Of a DNA stretch of 64,000 nt, positions 44,704 through 56,266 are shown piece by piece. Within the stretch, counting starts at the first letter, position 1, and each line of letters starts with the position of its first letter. The notes below the pieces were generated by a model, which was given only the letters and a program-made list of their open reading frames with translations, was not told the origin of the DNA and did not search any database. The DNA comes from Megascapheus bottae (taxonomy: Eukaryota > Chordata > Mammalia > Rodentia > Geomyidae): the NCBI GenBank assembly GCA_024803745.1, contig JANJXV010000014.1, positions 186,001 to 250,000 on the forward strand. Direction: 5' to 3'. The translations under genes were made by a program, and so were the position numbers.

Positions 44704-46299
44704 CTGACTATATATATTCAATTCATGAAAGCTAATCAACTTAAAATAATAAGCATAGTATACATCCACTTTTATAAAAACTTGTATATCACTGACAAAA
44801 AGAAATCTGAAAGGATGATTATCCAAAAATACCAGTTTGAGTATAAAAACTGGATTTCTGGATTGTGGAATATAGTCAATTATATGCATATATACATATA
44901 TATATATTTCTGTTTGTGTTTGTAGTATAAGTATGTTATTGCTGTGTGTATGAATTTTACAATTATGTGAGAAACTGATTGGCCAAGGTACATTTCATTC
45001 TAGAAAGAAAATCATAAATATTATTCTTCTCTCAAATCCCTATACTTACATTTTTAACTATCTATATAGTGTATGTATAATATATATGTATAAATATACT
45101 GAAATATAAAACTAAAACTAGTAAGGGGAGAGTACATAAAATGTACCCTAGGCTAATCTGCATTTTTGCTAGGCTTTTAAGAATATTAAAATGCTACTTC
45201 AAGTGTCTTACTATCATACTAATAAAAAAATACCCACTGTGTTCTCGCTCAGCTTGTTAAGAAATCAAAGAAAGAATTAAGTTAGTTTGGCATAATTTGT
45301 TTTTGATGAACCCATGTCGCCTTCTAATTATCACATTATTTTCCTCCAGATGTTTGCAAATTGAGAGTGTAGAAATTCTCCTTGTTGAAATGCACCATGA
45401 AAGCCCTGGACAATAGACGATGTATAAAAGCTTTTGAGTTACTTGTTTGCTAGCATCTAAAATGAAGTTTGTTTAACTGAAAGAAAATAAGCCCAAACTC
45501 TGAAACATTGCTAAAGTCATTAAAAATTGACTATGTAAAACTGATGCTTTTATATTTTATTAATTTTAGGTAGTTGTACAAAGGACCTATCATTCAACTG
45601 AGTCATGAGTACAGTGTCTCTTTATCAATGTCTCCATTTCAACCTTCTCACCCACCCCTCCCAACCCACACTTCCCCTCACTTTTCTTAATTTTGTAGGA
45701 CATGTATTGAATTTTTTTAGCCATTTTAGAAAAAAGTTTACAAATACAAAGCTAATGACAGGAAGACACAAGGTGAAAGTAGCATTCAAAATTGAACTAG
45801 TTATATAAATGTAGAAATAAAAGGTAATTGGCAACTCATTGGTCATCTTTACTATGACTTATTGAGTTAAAACTCATATTCTCCTTATAACATTTTGGGT
45901 TCCCAGAGAATCAGTTCGTGGTAATCTTCATTATTCTAGCAACTTTAAGAAATTTACATTCATGGAATGTTTATAAATATATCTACCTTACTCTGATATC
46001 TCATTTTCTTCCCTAGTCATATTATGTAATGCTGAGAATTTTTTGACATGATAAATTCACCAGCAAAATTTTCACTTATGGGGTCAATTTAAATTATATT
46101 ACTTATGACTCATAGTACTAGAAGCGATTTATAAAGCTCTACAGAGAAACAGAGGAGCTTCTTGAGTGCATGCATGCACCCAACACTCTTGTCATCATTT
46201 CACCATGAATGATGGAATGGCATTCAAATTCACAAGATAGTGGATTACAATATTCCAAGCCATCACTTTAAGTAACATTGCATTTAACAAAGCATATAC
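44704..46299. other. Unassigned AT-rich sequence, 1.6 kb
   Basis: Contains AT-rich alternating runs near 44890-44910 and 45060-45100. No gene or family is recognised. Open frames are at most 73 codons. Confidence 0.5.
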
Positions 46300-46535
46300 T
46301 TGTGCCAGGCACCAGTGCCTCACATCTCAAGAGGCTGAGATTGAGGGTCATAGTTCAAAGCCAGCCCCAGCAGTGAAGTCCATGAGACTCTTATCTCCAG
46401 TAAACTGCACAAGAAAATCTGCAAGAGGTGCTGAGTCTCAAGTGGTAGAGGGCTAGTCTTTAATACAAAGAGATTGATTTGGGGACACTGCCCAATCCCT
46501 GAGTTCAAGCCTCAGGGCCAGCAAAAGAAAAAGAA
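46300..46535 (+). mobile_element. B1-headed, ID-tailed composite SINE
   Basis: Gtgccaggcaccagtgcctc, tcaagaggctgagattgagg, gagactcttatctccagtaa, ctcaagtggtagagggctag and gagttcaagcctcagggcca, then an A-rich tail. Confidence 0.85.
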
Positions 46536-46880
46536 TTTTAAAAAGTGAATTTGTTACATGCCCTTTTGTCACAAATTCCTACTAGACATTTAGGACTCTT
46601 CTAAGAGGGTACCTTGGTTATTCACAACTCTCTGCTTCAATTACTTCATCTGATTGCTACTTGTCATAATACATAATCTAAGCCATGTTCTTTCTCATTT
46701 TCTCAATGAAGATTGATATTTTATGACTTTTTTCACTGGCAGGTAATCTACAGAAGGTTTTCCTTCCTATGTACTGTTTTTACATTCAGAGGTAATTTCT
46801 AAAGAAATAAGATTTAATCCAAAAGACAAGAACAATTGAAAGCCCATGGGACAGATAGATGACAGTGAAAGATTCCATCT
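46536..46880. other. Unassigned sequence
   Basis: No gene or family is recognised. Confidence 0.5.
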
Positions 46881-47285
46881 AACATAGCTCAAAACCTAGA
46901 TACATAAGGCCATATAGGATGAGGCTAAATGAAAGGATCTCCAGGACATGGAAATAAGAGTTTTATATTATGTGATTGTTGTTCTTAATGTACTAAGTTT
47001 TTTTCTTCTTTTTTGTTGCCCTCTGATTAATCTCATATTGTTACAGTATCTGACTTTGTTACCTCATATATTGTATATATGTTTATTTGTTTATTTGAAA
47101 TAGGAAAGGAAAGGGGGGATACAAGATGATTGGGAGGGGGTGGAGAAAAGAAATGGGACAAAAGCATGAGAAAGGGTATCAATATTTGAGAAGTGATGTA
47201 CCCTCTGTCTGGCGAATGTAACTCTGACCCCTCTACACATTACAATAAAAAATAAATATATTAAAAATTTTTTAAAAAGAAAAAG
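46881..47285 (+). mobile_element. 5'-truncated L1 3' end
   Basis: Caaaacctagatacataagg, ggccatataggatgaggcta, gtttatttgaaataggaaag, a G-rich tract, gaaagggtatcaatatttga, acattacaataaaaaataaa and an A-rich tail. Confidence 0.88.
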
Positions 47286-47828
47286 AAATTTCACCTTGTG
47301 CTAGTATACCCTTTAGTATACCCTTATTTATGAACATTTGGCTAAATGCCAAGGAGTGGGATTGCTGGGTCCTAGGGAAGCTCTATGTTTAGTCTTTTGA
47401 GGAATCACCATACTGTTTTCCAGAGTGGTTAAGTGAGTTTACAGTGTAGTAGTGATCCCTCCTGGCCGCATCCCCTCCAGCATCTGTTGTTATTAGATTT
47501 CTAATCCTGGCCATTCTAACTGGAGTGAGGTAGAATCTCAAAGTTGCTTTGATTTGCACTTCTTGTATAGCCAGAGATGTGGAGCGTTACTTCATGTGTC
47601 TTTAGGCCATTTTTATTTCCTCTTCAGAAAAGTCTCTCTTTAAGTCTTTAGTGCACCTTTTAAAGGAATGGTTGTTTCTCTGAAGAATTTTTTTTTGAGA
47701 GATTCAACTTTTTGAGCTGTAGATATATTTTAGATATGAGGCCCTTGTTTGTTGTATGGCTAGTGAAGATATTATCGCAACCTGTGGGCTTTCTATTTAA
47801 TTTGCTAGCTATGTCCTTTGCCATGCAA

Positions 47829-47880
47829 ATTAATTTAATTTAATTAATTTAATTTAATTAATTTAATTTAATTTTTAATT
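47829..47880. repeat. (TTTAA)n-type repeat inside the inverted L1
   Basis: About ten units of aattt/ttaatt pentanucleotide, located where the L1 complement should read gcagaagc... and continue. It looks like a local expansion after insertion. Confidence 0.85.
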
Positions 47881-48159
47881 TGATCTTCAGTTTAATGCAG
47901 TCCATTTTGTCAAAATTTTAATTTATTGTGTTTCTGGAACTTTATTAAGAAAGTTCCAACCTGAGCCGAGGAGTCCACATGTATCTCCTATTACTTCCTT
48001 TAAAGTTTTGAGGGTATCTGCTTTTACCTCAAGGTCTTTGATCCAATTAGAATTCTGATGCAGGGTGACACATAAGGATCCAGCTTTAGTTTTCTACAGG
48101 TGCTTAACCTATTCTGCCAGCACCATTTGTTAGAGTCTGTCTTTCTTCCGTGTTATTTC

Positions 48160-48595
48160 TTAATATATTATTTATTGTAATTAATAGAAGGGTTACATTA
48201 CATTCACCAGATAGAAGGTGCATTACTTCACAAACATTGATACCCTTTCTCATGTTTTTGTCCCCATTTCCTTCCCCCACTCCCTTCCCTCATCTTGTTT
48301 TTCTCCCTTTTCTATCCTATTTCAAATAAGCAAACATATATACAACATATCAGATAACAAGGTAAGATACTATAACAGTTTGAGATAACCAAGGGACAAC
48401 AAAAGAGATGAGAAATTTAACCTAGTACATTAAGAACAACAATCACACATTATATGGCTCTTGTTTCTATATTCTGGAGGTCCTTTTATTTAGCCTCATC
48501 CTATATGGCCTTATGTATTTAAGTTTTGTCCTATTGTAAACCTCTGCTAGGAGAGTCCAAGGTTTATATTAATTATGACAAATGAGGGAAACCTT
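48160..48595 (-). mobile_element. Nested L1 3' end, minus strand
   Basis: Complement of the local L1 3' end: tattgtaattaatagaaggg, cattcaccagatagaaggtg, ttgataccctttctcatgtt, tatcctatttcaaataagca, up to acaaatgagggaaacc. The older inverted L1 resumes at about 48596 (ttgttttggcactcttat, gtatatgggttgatttctgg). So this copy is younger than its host element. Confidence 0.88.
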
Positions 48596-48944
48596 TGTTT
48601 TGGCACTCTTATAAATTATGTAGCCATAGGTATATGGGTTGATTTCTGGTTCTTCAGGTCTCGTCCATTAGTCCTCAAGCCTATTTTTGTGCCAGTATCA
48701 AGCTGTTTTGATTACTATAGCTCTGTAATAGAATCTGAGGTTTAGTATTCCTCTAGCACTGTTCTTTCTGCTAAGGATTATTTTTGCTATTTGGGTCTTT
48801 TATTATTCCATATGAATTTATGAATTGCTTTCTCTATTTAATTACAGAATGACACTGGGATATTGATGGGCATGATATTGAAGTGACAGGCATTATTTAG
48901 CATAGCTAAGATATGGAACCAACCCCTCATTAGATGAATGGATG

Positions 48945-49085
48945 AAGAAGATGTGGTATTTATACACAATGAAATACTATGCTGCCATCAGAATGAATGA
49001 CATCACGCCATTCATAAGGAAATTAAAGACTTGGAAAAAATCATATTAAGTGAAATAAGCCAGACCCAAAGGAGCATAGGCTCCA
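48945..49085 (+). pseudogene. L1 ORF2 C-terminal remnant
   Basis: Translates to MKKMWYLYTMKYYAAIRMND-like L1 sequence and keeps six A at 49034-49039, so the frame continues past the point where the 5- and 21-kb copies stop. It is short and without catalytic domains. Confidence 0.75.
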
Positions 49086-49515
49086 TGGCTTCCTTCATTT
49101 GTACACATCTAGGACTCTCCTAGCAGAGGATCACAATACCTCAAAACTATATACATATGATCATACAGGATGAGACTAAATGAAATAAACACTAAGATAT
49201 GGAAAAGAGGTTTGTCTTTGTGATTGTTGTTTTTAATGCGCTATGTGACATTATTTCTTTTCTCTTTCTTTTCACTTATAGTTATTCCCATGTGGTTACT
49301 GTATCTGGCTTTGTTACCTGATATACTATATATACACTTATTTGTTTAATTGAAATAGGGAAGGGAAGGGGGAAAACAAGATAATTGGGAGAGGTTAGAG
49401 GAGGGAAAGGGGACAACAACATGACAAGGGGTAAGAAGGTGACAGAAATAATGTATCCATTACTTGATGAATATAATTGTAACCCCTCTATACATTATCC
49501 CAACAATAAAATACC

Positions 49516-49556
49516 ATATATGTATATATATACACACACACACACATATATATGAA
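49516..49556. repeat. (TA)n(CA)n(TA)n at the L1 3' end
   Basis: Alternating TA and CA steps directly after the L1 end, in the place of its tail. Confidence 0.85.
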
Positions 49557-49837
49557 AAAATGGAACTTCACAGAACCCATCAGCCTAGCTGCCCTGTGTC
49601 TAGACTACAAAGCATTCTGCTTCTTCTACCTGCCAAAGGTAACACAATTGTGGGAAATGATCAATCTAGAATAGAGTAATGAAATAAAAGAGAGAGAATA
49701 TTTATAAATATATAATAAAGTTAAATATATAGAGGTAAATGCCTAGAGAATTTAACATTATTATTATACTATAAGGATGCTTAGATTTTTTACATATGCC
49801 AGAAAAAATGTCAGTTCTTCCTAGAAAGTACAGAGAG

Positions 49838-49950
49838 AGCTTGGCATGGTGACTCCTTGCTACTTGGGTTGTGGAGGTAGGAGAATTCTGGTTTGAGGTC
49901 AGCTTGTGTAAAAAAGCATCAGACTCTATCTCAAAAATTAAACTAAAAAA
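49838..49950 (+). mobile_element. B1-like SINE monomer
   Basis: Gagcttggcatggtgactcc, gctacttgggttgtggaggt, aggagaattctggtttgagg, then gactctatctcaaaaattaa and an A-rich tail. Confidence 0.78.
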
Positions 49951-51356
49951 TAAGAGAATGAAGTGACAGAACATTTTCCAAATATAGGACAATTAGCTGA
50001 GTTCCTACTACAGCCAAGACCAAATAAATAACATTAAAGTGACTTATGATGTATTTCCTTTCACTGGGATTGTCCTTCTTAATATTGTTCTCCAAGTGTG
50101 CAACTGCAATTAATACTGACTCAGAAAATTATGAAGTGCAGTTATTTATCCTACCAATTTTCTTTTTAAAGTAAAATGCTATGACCTCCTCCTAGCTTTC
50201 ACTCTAGCAAGCAAATAGGTCAAAATAAAGTCCAGAATTCTTATCATGTTCAACAGTAGTTTCTCTAAATCAAATATGTAAATTTCAATAATGCAATAAG
50301 TTCTTCAACAAGGATCTTTGAAAGTCTAGATGGCAAAAATAAGCATCCACAGCTATTTTAACAGACAAATGTTTTGCCTCTAGGTAAAATAAAAATAAAA
50401 GACAAAGGGACATTTCTCTCTTTAAAAGGTAAAAACAGAAAATCACAGTCTGTGTTATTGAAATAATGTAATAATAGCACACAAAGCTTGAGAAAGTATA
50501 CGAAAGATATATCACAATAAGATCATTCATTTTTGCTCACACTAAACAATGAAAGATCAACCAGATTCAGACACACAGTAGATGATAACAGAAGTGATAA
50601 TGAGTTCCCCTTATAATATTTTATACGAAGTAATATTTCTGTTCTTACGTGATTCTGCAAAGATCTCCCATTTACAATCCAAGCCAAGTCACATTCACAA
50701 TCCAAGCCAAAGAGCTCATTTCCTTTCACAAGATCTTTTGGGTAGTGCATCTTCTTATCTGTTCATGGGGTAAGTAAGTCTGGACTCCTTTTCCTTCTTT
50801 CTGCTTGCCACATCATTTTGGATGAGAAAGCTGAGGAATCATCTAAAGTCGTATTTGGGTTTCATTAATTGATTTTGTATCTTGATTGTTGAACCTCTGC
50901 CTGAGTTACCTAACATATTTAAAGAATATTAACTATTTGCACCAAGTATGTGTGTGTTCTATTTCTACAAGAAATTTTTAAATGTTATCCCAAATTCCCC
51001 AGTATCACTTTCAATTCTTATGTTATGGCATTTTGTAATCATATGTGCATTATACATCTTATCCAAATGATTTATAATTATATGTTTTTCCTGCCTTATC
51101 ATCAAGAACAAATTCTTCTCTTAGGTTAAGTTTTGCTGAAGTTTGTGGCAGTATTTTAGTTGGGGTAGTTTCTACAGTTAATACCATGTAATAAAAGAAA
51201 ATGACAAAGTTTTTAAAGTGGAATCTCAAAAAGAAAAGAACTAACTGCCATGGCATTTTAATTCAAAGATAGTTCTTTTCCTTGAGTAATAGTTATAATT
51301 CATCTATTTTATTTTTATATTCTCTCCACCTATTTTCCTATCCATATCTCTAATCT
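49951..51356. other. Unassigned AT-rich sequence, 1.4 kb
   Basis: A tandem-like echo of tcacattcacaatccaagcc is seen near 50675-50710 (aatccaagcca twice). No gene or family is recognised. Confidence 0.5.
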
Positions 51357-51470
51357 TGGGGACCAAGACATGAGAAAGGGTATCAATGTATGTGAATCAA
51401 TGAACCTCCTATCTGGCAAATATAATGTAACCATTCTATTAATTACAATAAAAATACATGAAAAAAATGT
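51357..51470 (+). mobile_element. 5'-truncated L1 3' end (about 110 bp)
   Basis: Ggggaccaagacatgagaaa, gggtatcaatgtatgtgaat, atctggcaaatataatgtaa and aattacaataaaaatacatg plus an A-run. The truncation point is close to that of the copy at 38538. No clear target-site duplication is seen. Confidence 0.87.
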
Positions 51471-52596
51471 CTTGTGATTTTTCCCTCAAGAACACTTGGA
51501 TTTCTATTTATCCCTAAAAACATCTGACCATATCCTGCCTTCTAGCAGTCAATCTACTATTATTATTATTAAAGAAAGAAAGTTGTACTAATTTTCTTTT
51601 TTCTGCTACAACAAAGTGGTATGAGCCAGTAGCTTAAAACAGTATGAACATGTTTTCACAGCTAATGGTGTTGATGTCCACAATCAGAATGTCTTCATCA
51701 CTGTACTCCCTCTGAAACTCTGGATCAAATCCTTATCACATTTTCCTGGCAGATAGTGGCCACCAATTCTAGGCATTTGTTGGTTTGCAGCTCTGTCACT
51801 CCCATCTCTGCGTCTATGAGCCCTCAATATTTGCCTTATAAGCATACCAGGCATCTTGAATTTATAGTCTACCTCAGTATGAGCTCATCTTAAAAGCTTT
51901 ATTTCCAAATTAGATCACTTTCCATAGATACCAATGGTTAGACTCTCAATATATCCTTCGGGGAACTATAGTTGATTTACAAAAATATACCCTAAAGATA
52001 TAGCCAACACAACCACTTTATCAAAAAATGGAATCTAGCTAAAGATTTCCCAGAGTGTAAAAAGTCAACACAAATGAGAATATGAGATATTCTAGCTATT
52101 TGCAAGAAATACAATGACTGGTTTTAAAGGAAAAGAAGAATCTAGATTATTTACTAGACGCAACTGATTTCTTTTCTTCTTAAGAAGTGTTCTTAAGTTG
52201 TAGAAGTCAGCTGCATTAATAACCAGAGGCAAAATGTAGTCTGTAGCAATTACACTGATAACACAATCAACTAATGAAGTTCATTAGTCTAACTGATGGA
52301 AACAGGGATTTATTGACTTTTTATTTGTCACCAGTAAATGAGTACTGTATAGAATGACACCATCCAGGCAAAGGGTAAGGCAAAATACATTCTTTCAGGA
52401 TTTCATAGGTCTTAATTAAAATATTCTTTTAACTAAATTAAGCCAAAAATTACTCATAGCATTTAAAATTTGAACATCATTTTAAGAAATAATGCATATA
52501 AATTCTGTATTAATTATGGATAGTCAATTGCTGTTCCTAAATTTACAATGATCCAGTGTGAATTCTAATTGCTCAGATTTGAAATTCTCAAAGTTC

Positions 52597-52598
<2 letters not shown>
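51471..52598. other. Unassigned AT-rich sequence
   Basis: Contains a short (ATT)n at about 51554-51569. No gene or family is recognised. Confidence 0.5.
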
Positions 52599-52641
<43 letters not shown>

Positions 52642-52648
52642 GTGTGTA
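52599..52648. repeat. (TG)n microsatellite at a SINE 3' end
   Basis: About 24 TG units with one CG interruption. It abuts the 3' end of the minus-strand SINE at 52649-52843. Confidence 0.96.
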
Positions 52649-52843
52649 TTGATACCTGGTCCCTGGAATCTGTCTATAGCTCCTTTGGCTCAAGGTTAGC
52701 CCTCTGGCACTTGAGCTTTTTGTTGTTAATTGGAGATTAAGGTCTCCTAGACTTTTCCTGACAGAAATGAATTTGAACCATGATCTTCAAACCTCAGCTT
52801 CCCAAATAGCTAGGATTACAGTTGTGAGCTACTGGTGCCTAGC
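52649..52843 (-). mobile_element. B1-headed composite SINE, minus strand
   Basis: Complement of the right half (ggctcaaggttagccctctg, gcacttgagctttttgttgt), of the linker (taattggagattaaggtctc) and of the B1 head (atagctaggattacagttgt, gagctactggtgcctagc). The tail position is taken by the (TG)n array. Confidence 0.87.
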
Positions 52844-52925
52844 TAATTTTACTAAATATTTTAAACTTCTTCATATCAAAGCAAACCAGCCTAAAGTCAC
52901 AAATGAAATTATTGACTATGCCTTA

Positions 52926-53472
52926 GAAAGAATGACATCGCCCCATTTGTAAGGAAATGGAAAGACTTAGAAAAAATCATATTAAGTGAAGTAAGCCAGA
53001 CTCAAAGGAACATAGGCCCAATACTCTCCCTCATTTGTTATAATAGGTAGAAACCTCGGGCTCTCCTAGGAGAGATTTACAATAGAACAAAATCCAGAGA
53101 CATTAGGCCAAATAGTATGACACTAAATGTAAGGACCTCCAGGATAAGGAAACAAAAGCCATATAATGAGTGACTGTTGTCTTTAATGTACTGTTATCTC
53201 TCATCTCTTTTGCCATCCCTTGGTTATCTCATATTGTTACAATATTTCACCTTGTTATCTGATATATTTTATATGTGTTTAATTGGTTATTTGAAATTAT
53301 ATAGAGAAGGGGGGAATCAAGATGAGTGGGGGGAGGGTGGGAGGGAAATGGGGACCATGTCATGAGAAAGGGTATCAATGTTTGTGAAGTTATGCACCTT
53401 CTATCTGGTGAATATAATGTAACCCTTCTATTAATCACAATAAAAAATTAAAGAAAAAACTGACAGAAAAAA
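52926..53472 (+). mobile_element. 5'-truncated L1 with 21-bp target-site duplication
   Basis: Starts at gaaagaatgacatcgcccca in the ORF2 end and runs through the 3' UTR, with a strong G-rich tract at 53328-53345, to taatcacaataaaaaattaa. A short extra A-rich segment containing ctgacag follows. The 21-bp flanks 52905-52925 and 53473-53493 differ at one base. Six A at 52971-52976 keep the ORF2 end open. Confidence 0.94.
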
Positions 53473-53493
53473 GAAATTACTGACTATGCCTTA

Positions 53494-53842
53494 AATTGCC
53501 AAGTATACTAATAATAAATTGAAAATATTTGCTAACAGATAACACCAAATCTAGCATTAGAAAAATGTGCTGTCATTTGACTTGATGTTCTTTTTCTCAA
53601 GTAGAAATATGCATCTGAAATAAAATTGAATCTCTTTTTAAATATACAAAGGATATTCATGCTCTTATCACTTAATTAGGGCTACTATCGCCTTTCTAGG
53701 TTTGGCTAATAGTATTACCTCTTGAATGAAAGGTGTTATTCTGTATGTAATCATTGATCTAATAGGATATACATTTAGATCTGAGCCAATAGTCTTGGGA
53801 AAATATTTCAAGTTTACAAAATAGCTGAACCAATTCATTTAA
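53494..53842. other. Unassigned AT-rich sequence
   Basis: No gene or family is recognised. Confidence 0.5.
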
Positions 53843-54364
53843 CAAGCTTTTGAAAAGGCAGTGGGACAGCAGCAATCCTATATCTCTGCCCATTACAAAA
53901 GGAGGGTCAAAAATGACACCTTAGCTTCCAATGCCTGGCAGGAATTTTATGCTGAGCTTGTTCCAGACTGTTTTCTTGATCCCTATTATGTTGTTAGCAC
54001 AGCAGAGGAAAGAGACAGTTTAAAAAATGTCACAGTAGGAAGTGCTTTAATATTGAGTGGTAAATCCTCAGAGGCAAATGCAAAATATAACCGCATTGTT
54101 AGCTGTGCTTCTGAAGTAGGCACAAGATTGTTAAAATAAGTGACTTTGGTTTCTTTCCTATGGTTGAAGTTGTTTGTGGTTTGGGTTTGCTTAAGGTGGG
54201 GAAAAGTAAAGTTCGTTATAAAACCTAATTTTTGCACCCTTCGGTATTTTTGCAATGTACCACAAACTATAAATACTTTCCTTCTCGTCTGCCCATATTT
54301 TTCCAATTTAACAAAGCAACATAAATACAAAGCAAACAGTACTGTTACTTTGGATATAGAATAA
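53843..54364 (+). other. Weak open reading region, not called as a gene
   Basis: An open frame runs from 53843 to a TAA at 54137-54139 and reopens in the same frame to 54364. The first part has no ATG at its front (the codon at 53861 is GTG), so it would have to be an internal exon. The sequence before it lacks a good pyrimidine tract. The translation (GQQQSYISAHYKRRVKND..., ending EVGTRLLK) matches no family I know. A minus-strand 144-codon frame (53986-54420) overlaps it. The DNA is slightly less AT-rich than its surroundings. It could be an unrecognised processed pseudogene or pure chance. Confidence 0.2.
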
Positions 54365-54420
54365 TATAGAAAATATGTTATGTCATGTTTAATAGCATCT
54401 GTGTAGGTCACACTACTCAT

Positions 54421-56075
54421 CCTTCTTCCCTGAATGCAATCACCAAGAACTATTTTTACATGTTGACGTGAGATTAATTATGAATATTCAAATGGGATCT
54501 CATTACTTCTCTGGAATAACAGATTTTGTCTTCCAAAGAAAACAGTGTTTTCCTCCCATTATACTGAAGAAAATAACAAAGATATTCTAAATCATAGTGT
54601 CTGGTTATTGAAATCAGAAAAGTACTTTTAACAAAAGTGCAAATAGAAATATGAATAGCGGAAACTTCCATAGATCCCTTTATAGTGTCATTGTGATGTT
54701 CTTTCTTCCTGATCTCATTGATTTTTATTGTCTCCATTCTGAAAGATTTAACTTATCTATTTTCAAAATCTGCTTAGGTTTTCGGGATCCATTGCAAACC
54801 CCTTTGTTGACAAAATTGGTATTTTTGATCTCTGATGCTGAACATCTGCAAGCTAAATTTATATGCATGATAATGGCATGCAATCATAAAGGATGGGAAA
54901 TAATCTGTCTGTGTTACAACAGATGTCAATTTTTGTTGCTTGTTATTACTAAAGGCGAAATGGAGCTCCTCTCTGTGACAAGTAATGTTGTTTCTAATCC
55001 CTAGCAATAAATGTACCTAGAATATGTACAGAAGTGGCACTCAGCCTGAATATCCATCACTATTTTGATTGTCTGAAATGCATCTGGTCCCTTTGAGTAT
55101 ATTTACTATGATTACATAGTTCAAGCCTTTTCACACTATTGTATGTGTCATTAAATGACAGTAATGAAAATAGCTGCAACCATTAATATAGGTTTTAGGT
55201 CTTTGCCATCTGTTGAGTATTAGCCTTTGCCATTCCCCAACTGGCATTCTGATGATCCAAATTTACACAAAAGTCAGCCTTCAATACTTCATTTTTATAT
55301 CACTTTTCATTTTCCTCTCAGCAAAGATAAGACATTCCTCAACAAGTCCTATTAAGAATCTAGTCATTAAGGATGAATCTCTGGGAACTCATATGATGTT
55401 ATTTCAAATCTTGGAGGCCCCGTTCAAATGGACTAATGTAGAGTTAAATAATGGAATGTGGCACACAGTTGCTAGAATTATCACTGACATGTTAGATTAT
55501 GATACTTATGCATCAATATAAATAGATAAACTTACAAGAATATTATTATTTCTGTGTAGGGCAAATTGCTTGGGAATATTTTATATCTCTTAAAATCAGT
55601 TTTTAGGAAGGATCAAGCTTATTTGAGAATATAGACATTCAATGAATCAGAATGTCAGAATTTTGAAGAGTAAAATATGTGAAAGAAAAATATTCACAAG
55701 TCCCATAGACTGATTATTCGATTGCCAGCAATGATCTATCTTTGTGCAATATCTGTCCATTACCCCTTATTTTAGACAATGTCTACAACTCCATATAAAT
55801 CCCAATGTCAGATACATATTATGTGATAAAATATTGGAGATTCTAAAATGTAATGGAAACTATTACTTAAACTTTTACTAGATTTTAAATTTTTCAAAAT
55901 CATTTGTTTAAAACATTCCATTCACATCAATAGTTTTAGCCAAAAATCTGGTGTGAGGAAAACAGTCTACTGTGTAAAGAAAAATTGTACATCAAAAAAA
56001 CAAGCAGATACAATGTAACTAAATGTGGCTGATTTTGTAAGGGATTTTTTTCCAAACTTTAATTTTTTATACTTT
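54421..56075. other. Unassigned AT-rich sequence, 1.7 kb
   Basis: Open frames at 54651-55004 (117 codons) and 55213-55521 (102 codons) are long for this base composition. They show no domain, and both strands are open in places. No transposon motif is seen. Confidence 0.45.
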
Positions 56076-56266
56076 ATTTTTGCAAGTCCTGGGGCTTGAA
56101 GTCATGGCCCATGCACTGTCATTGGGCTTTCGCAACGGTATTGAGCTACCACTTGATCCAGAGTACCATTTCTGACTTCTTCTGTCTATGTGGTACCTAA
56201 GAATCAGACTCAGAGCTCAGTGCTTGCGAGGCCAGCAGTCTGCCATTAGACCACACTCCCAGACCT
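56076..56266 (-). mobile_element. ID-type dimeric SINE, minus strand
   Basis: Tgcaagtcctggggcttgaa, tgtcattgggctttcgcaac, gtctatgtggtacctaagaa and the decayed complement of the head (ttagaccacactcccagacc). Older than the dimers with intact duplications. Confidence 0.84.

Larger units (their letters stand above)
47300..49520 (+). mobile_element. Large L1 with 5' inversion, interrupted by a nested L1
   Basis: From about 47318 to 48885 the DNA is the complement of L1 ORF2, in L1 order from the C-terminal region back towards the palm. From about 48890 to 49520 it is plus-strand L1 from the ORF2 C-terminus (atttagcatagctaagatat) to a 3' end (tacattatcccaacaataaa). The inverted segment's L1 3' limit lies just before the plus-strand start, as in twin priming. 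Its flanks (gaaatttcac near 47287, ggaacttcac near 49562) may be an eroded target-site duplication. A second L1 (48160-48595) sits inside. Confidence 0.85.

Noticed and set aside
53861..54139. 93-codon open frame as a small myristoylated protein (starts GQQQS)
   Set aside because: The first codon is GTG, not ATG. There is no family match, and a minus-strand frame overlaps. Kept only as a low-confidence open region.
53986..54420. Longest open frame of the window (144 codons, minus strand)
   Set aside because: No domain or homology is recognised, composition is that of AT-rich DNA, and the plus strand is open too. Expected by chance in 64 kb.
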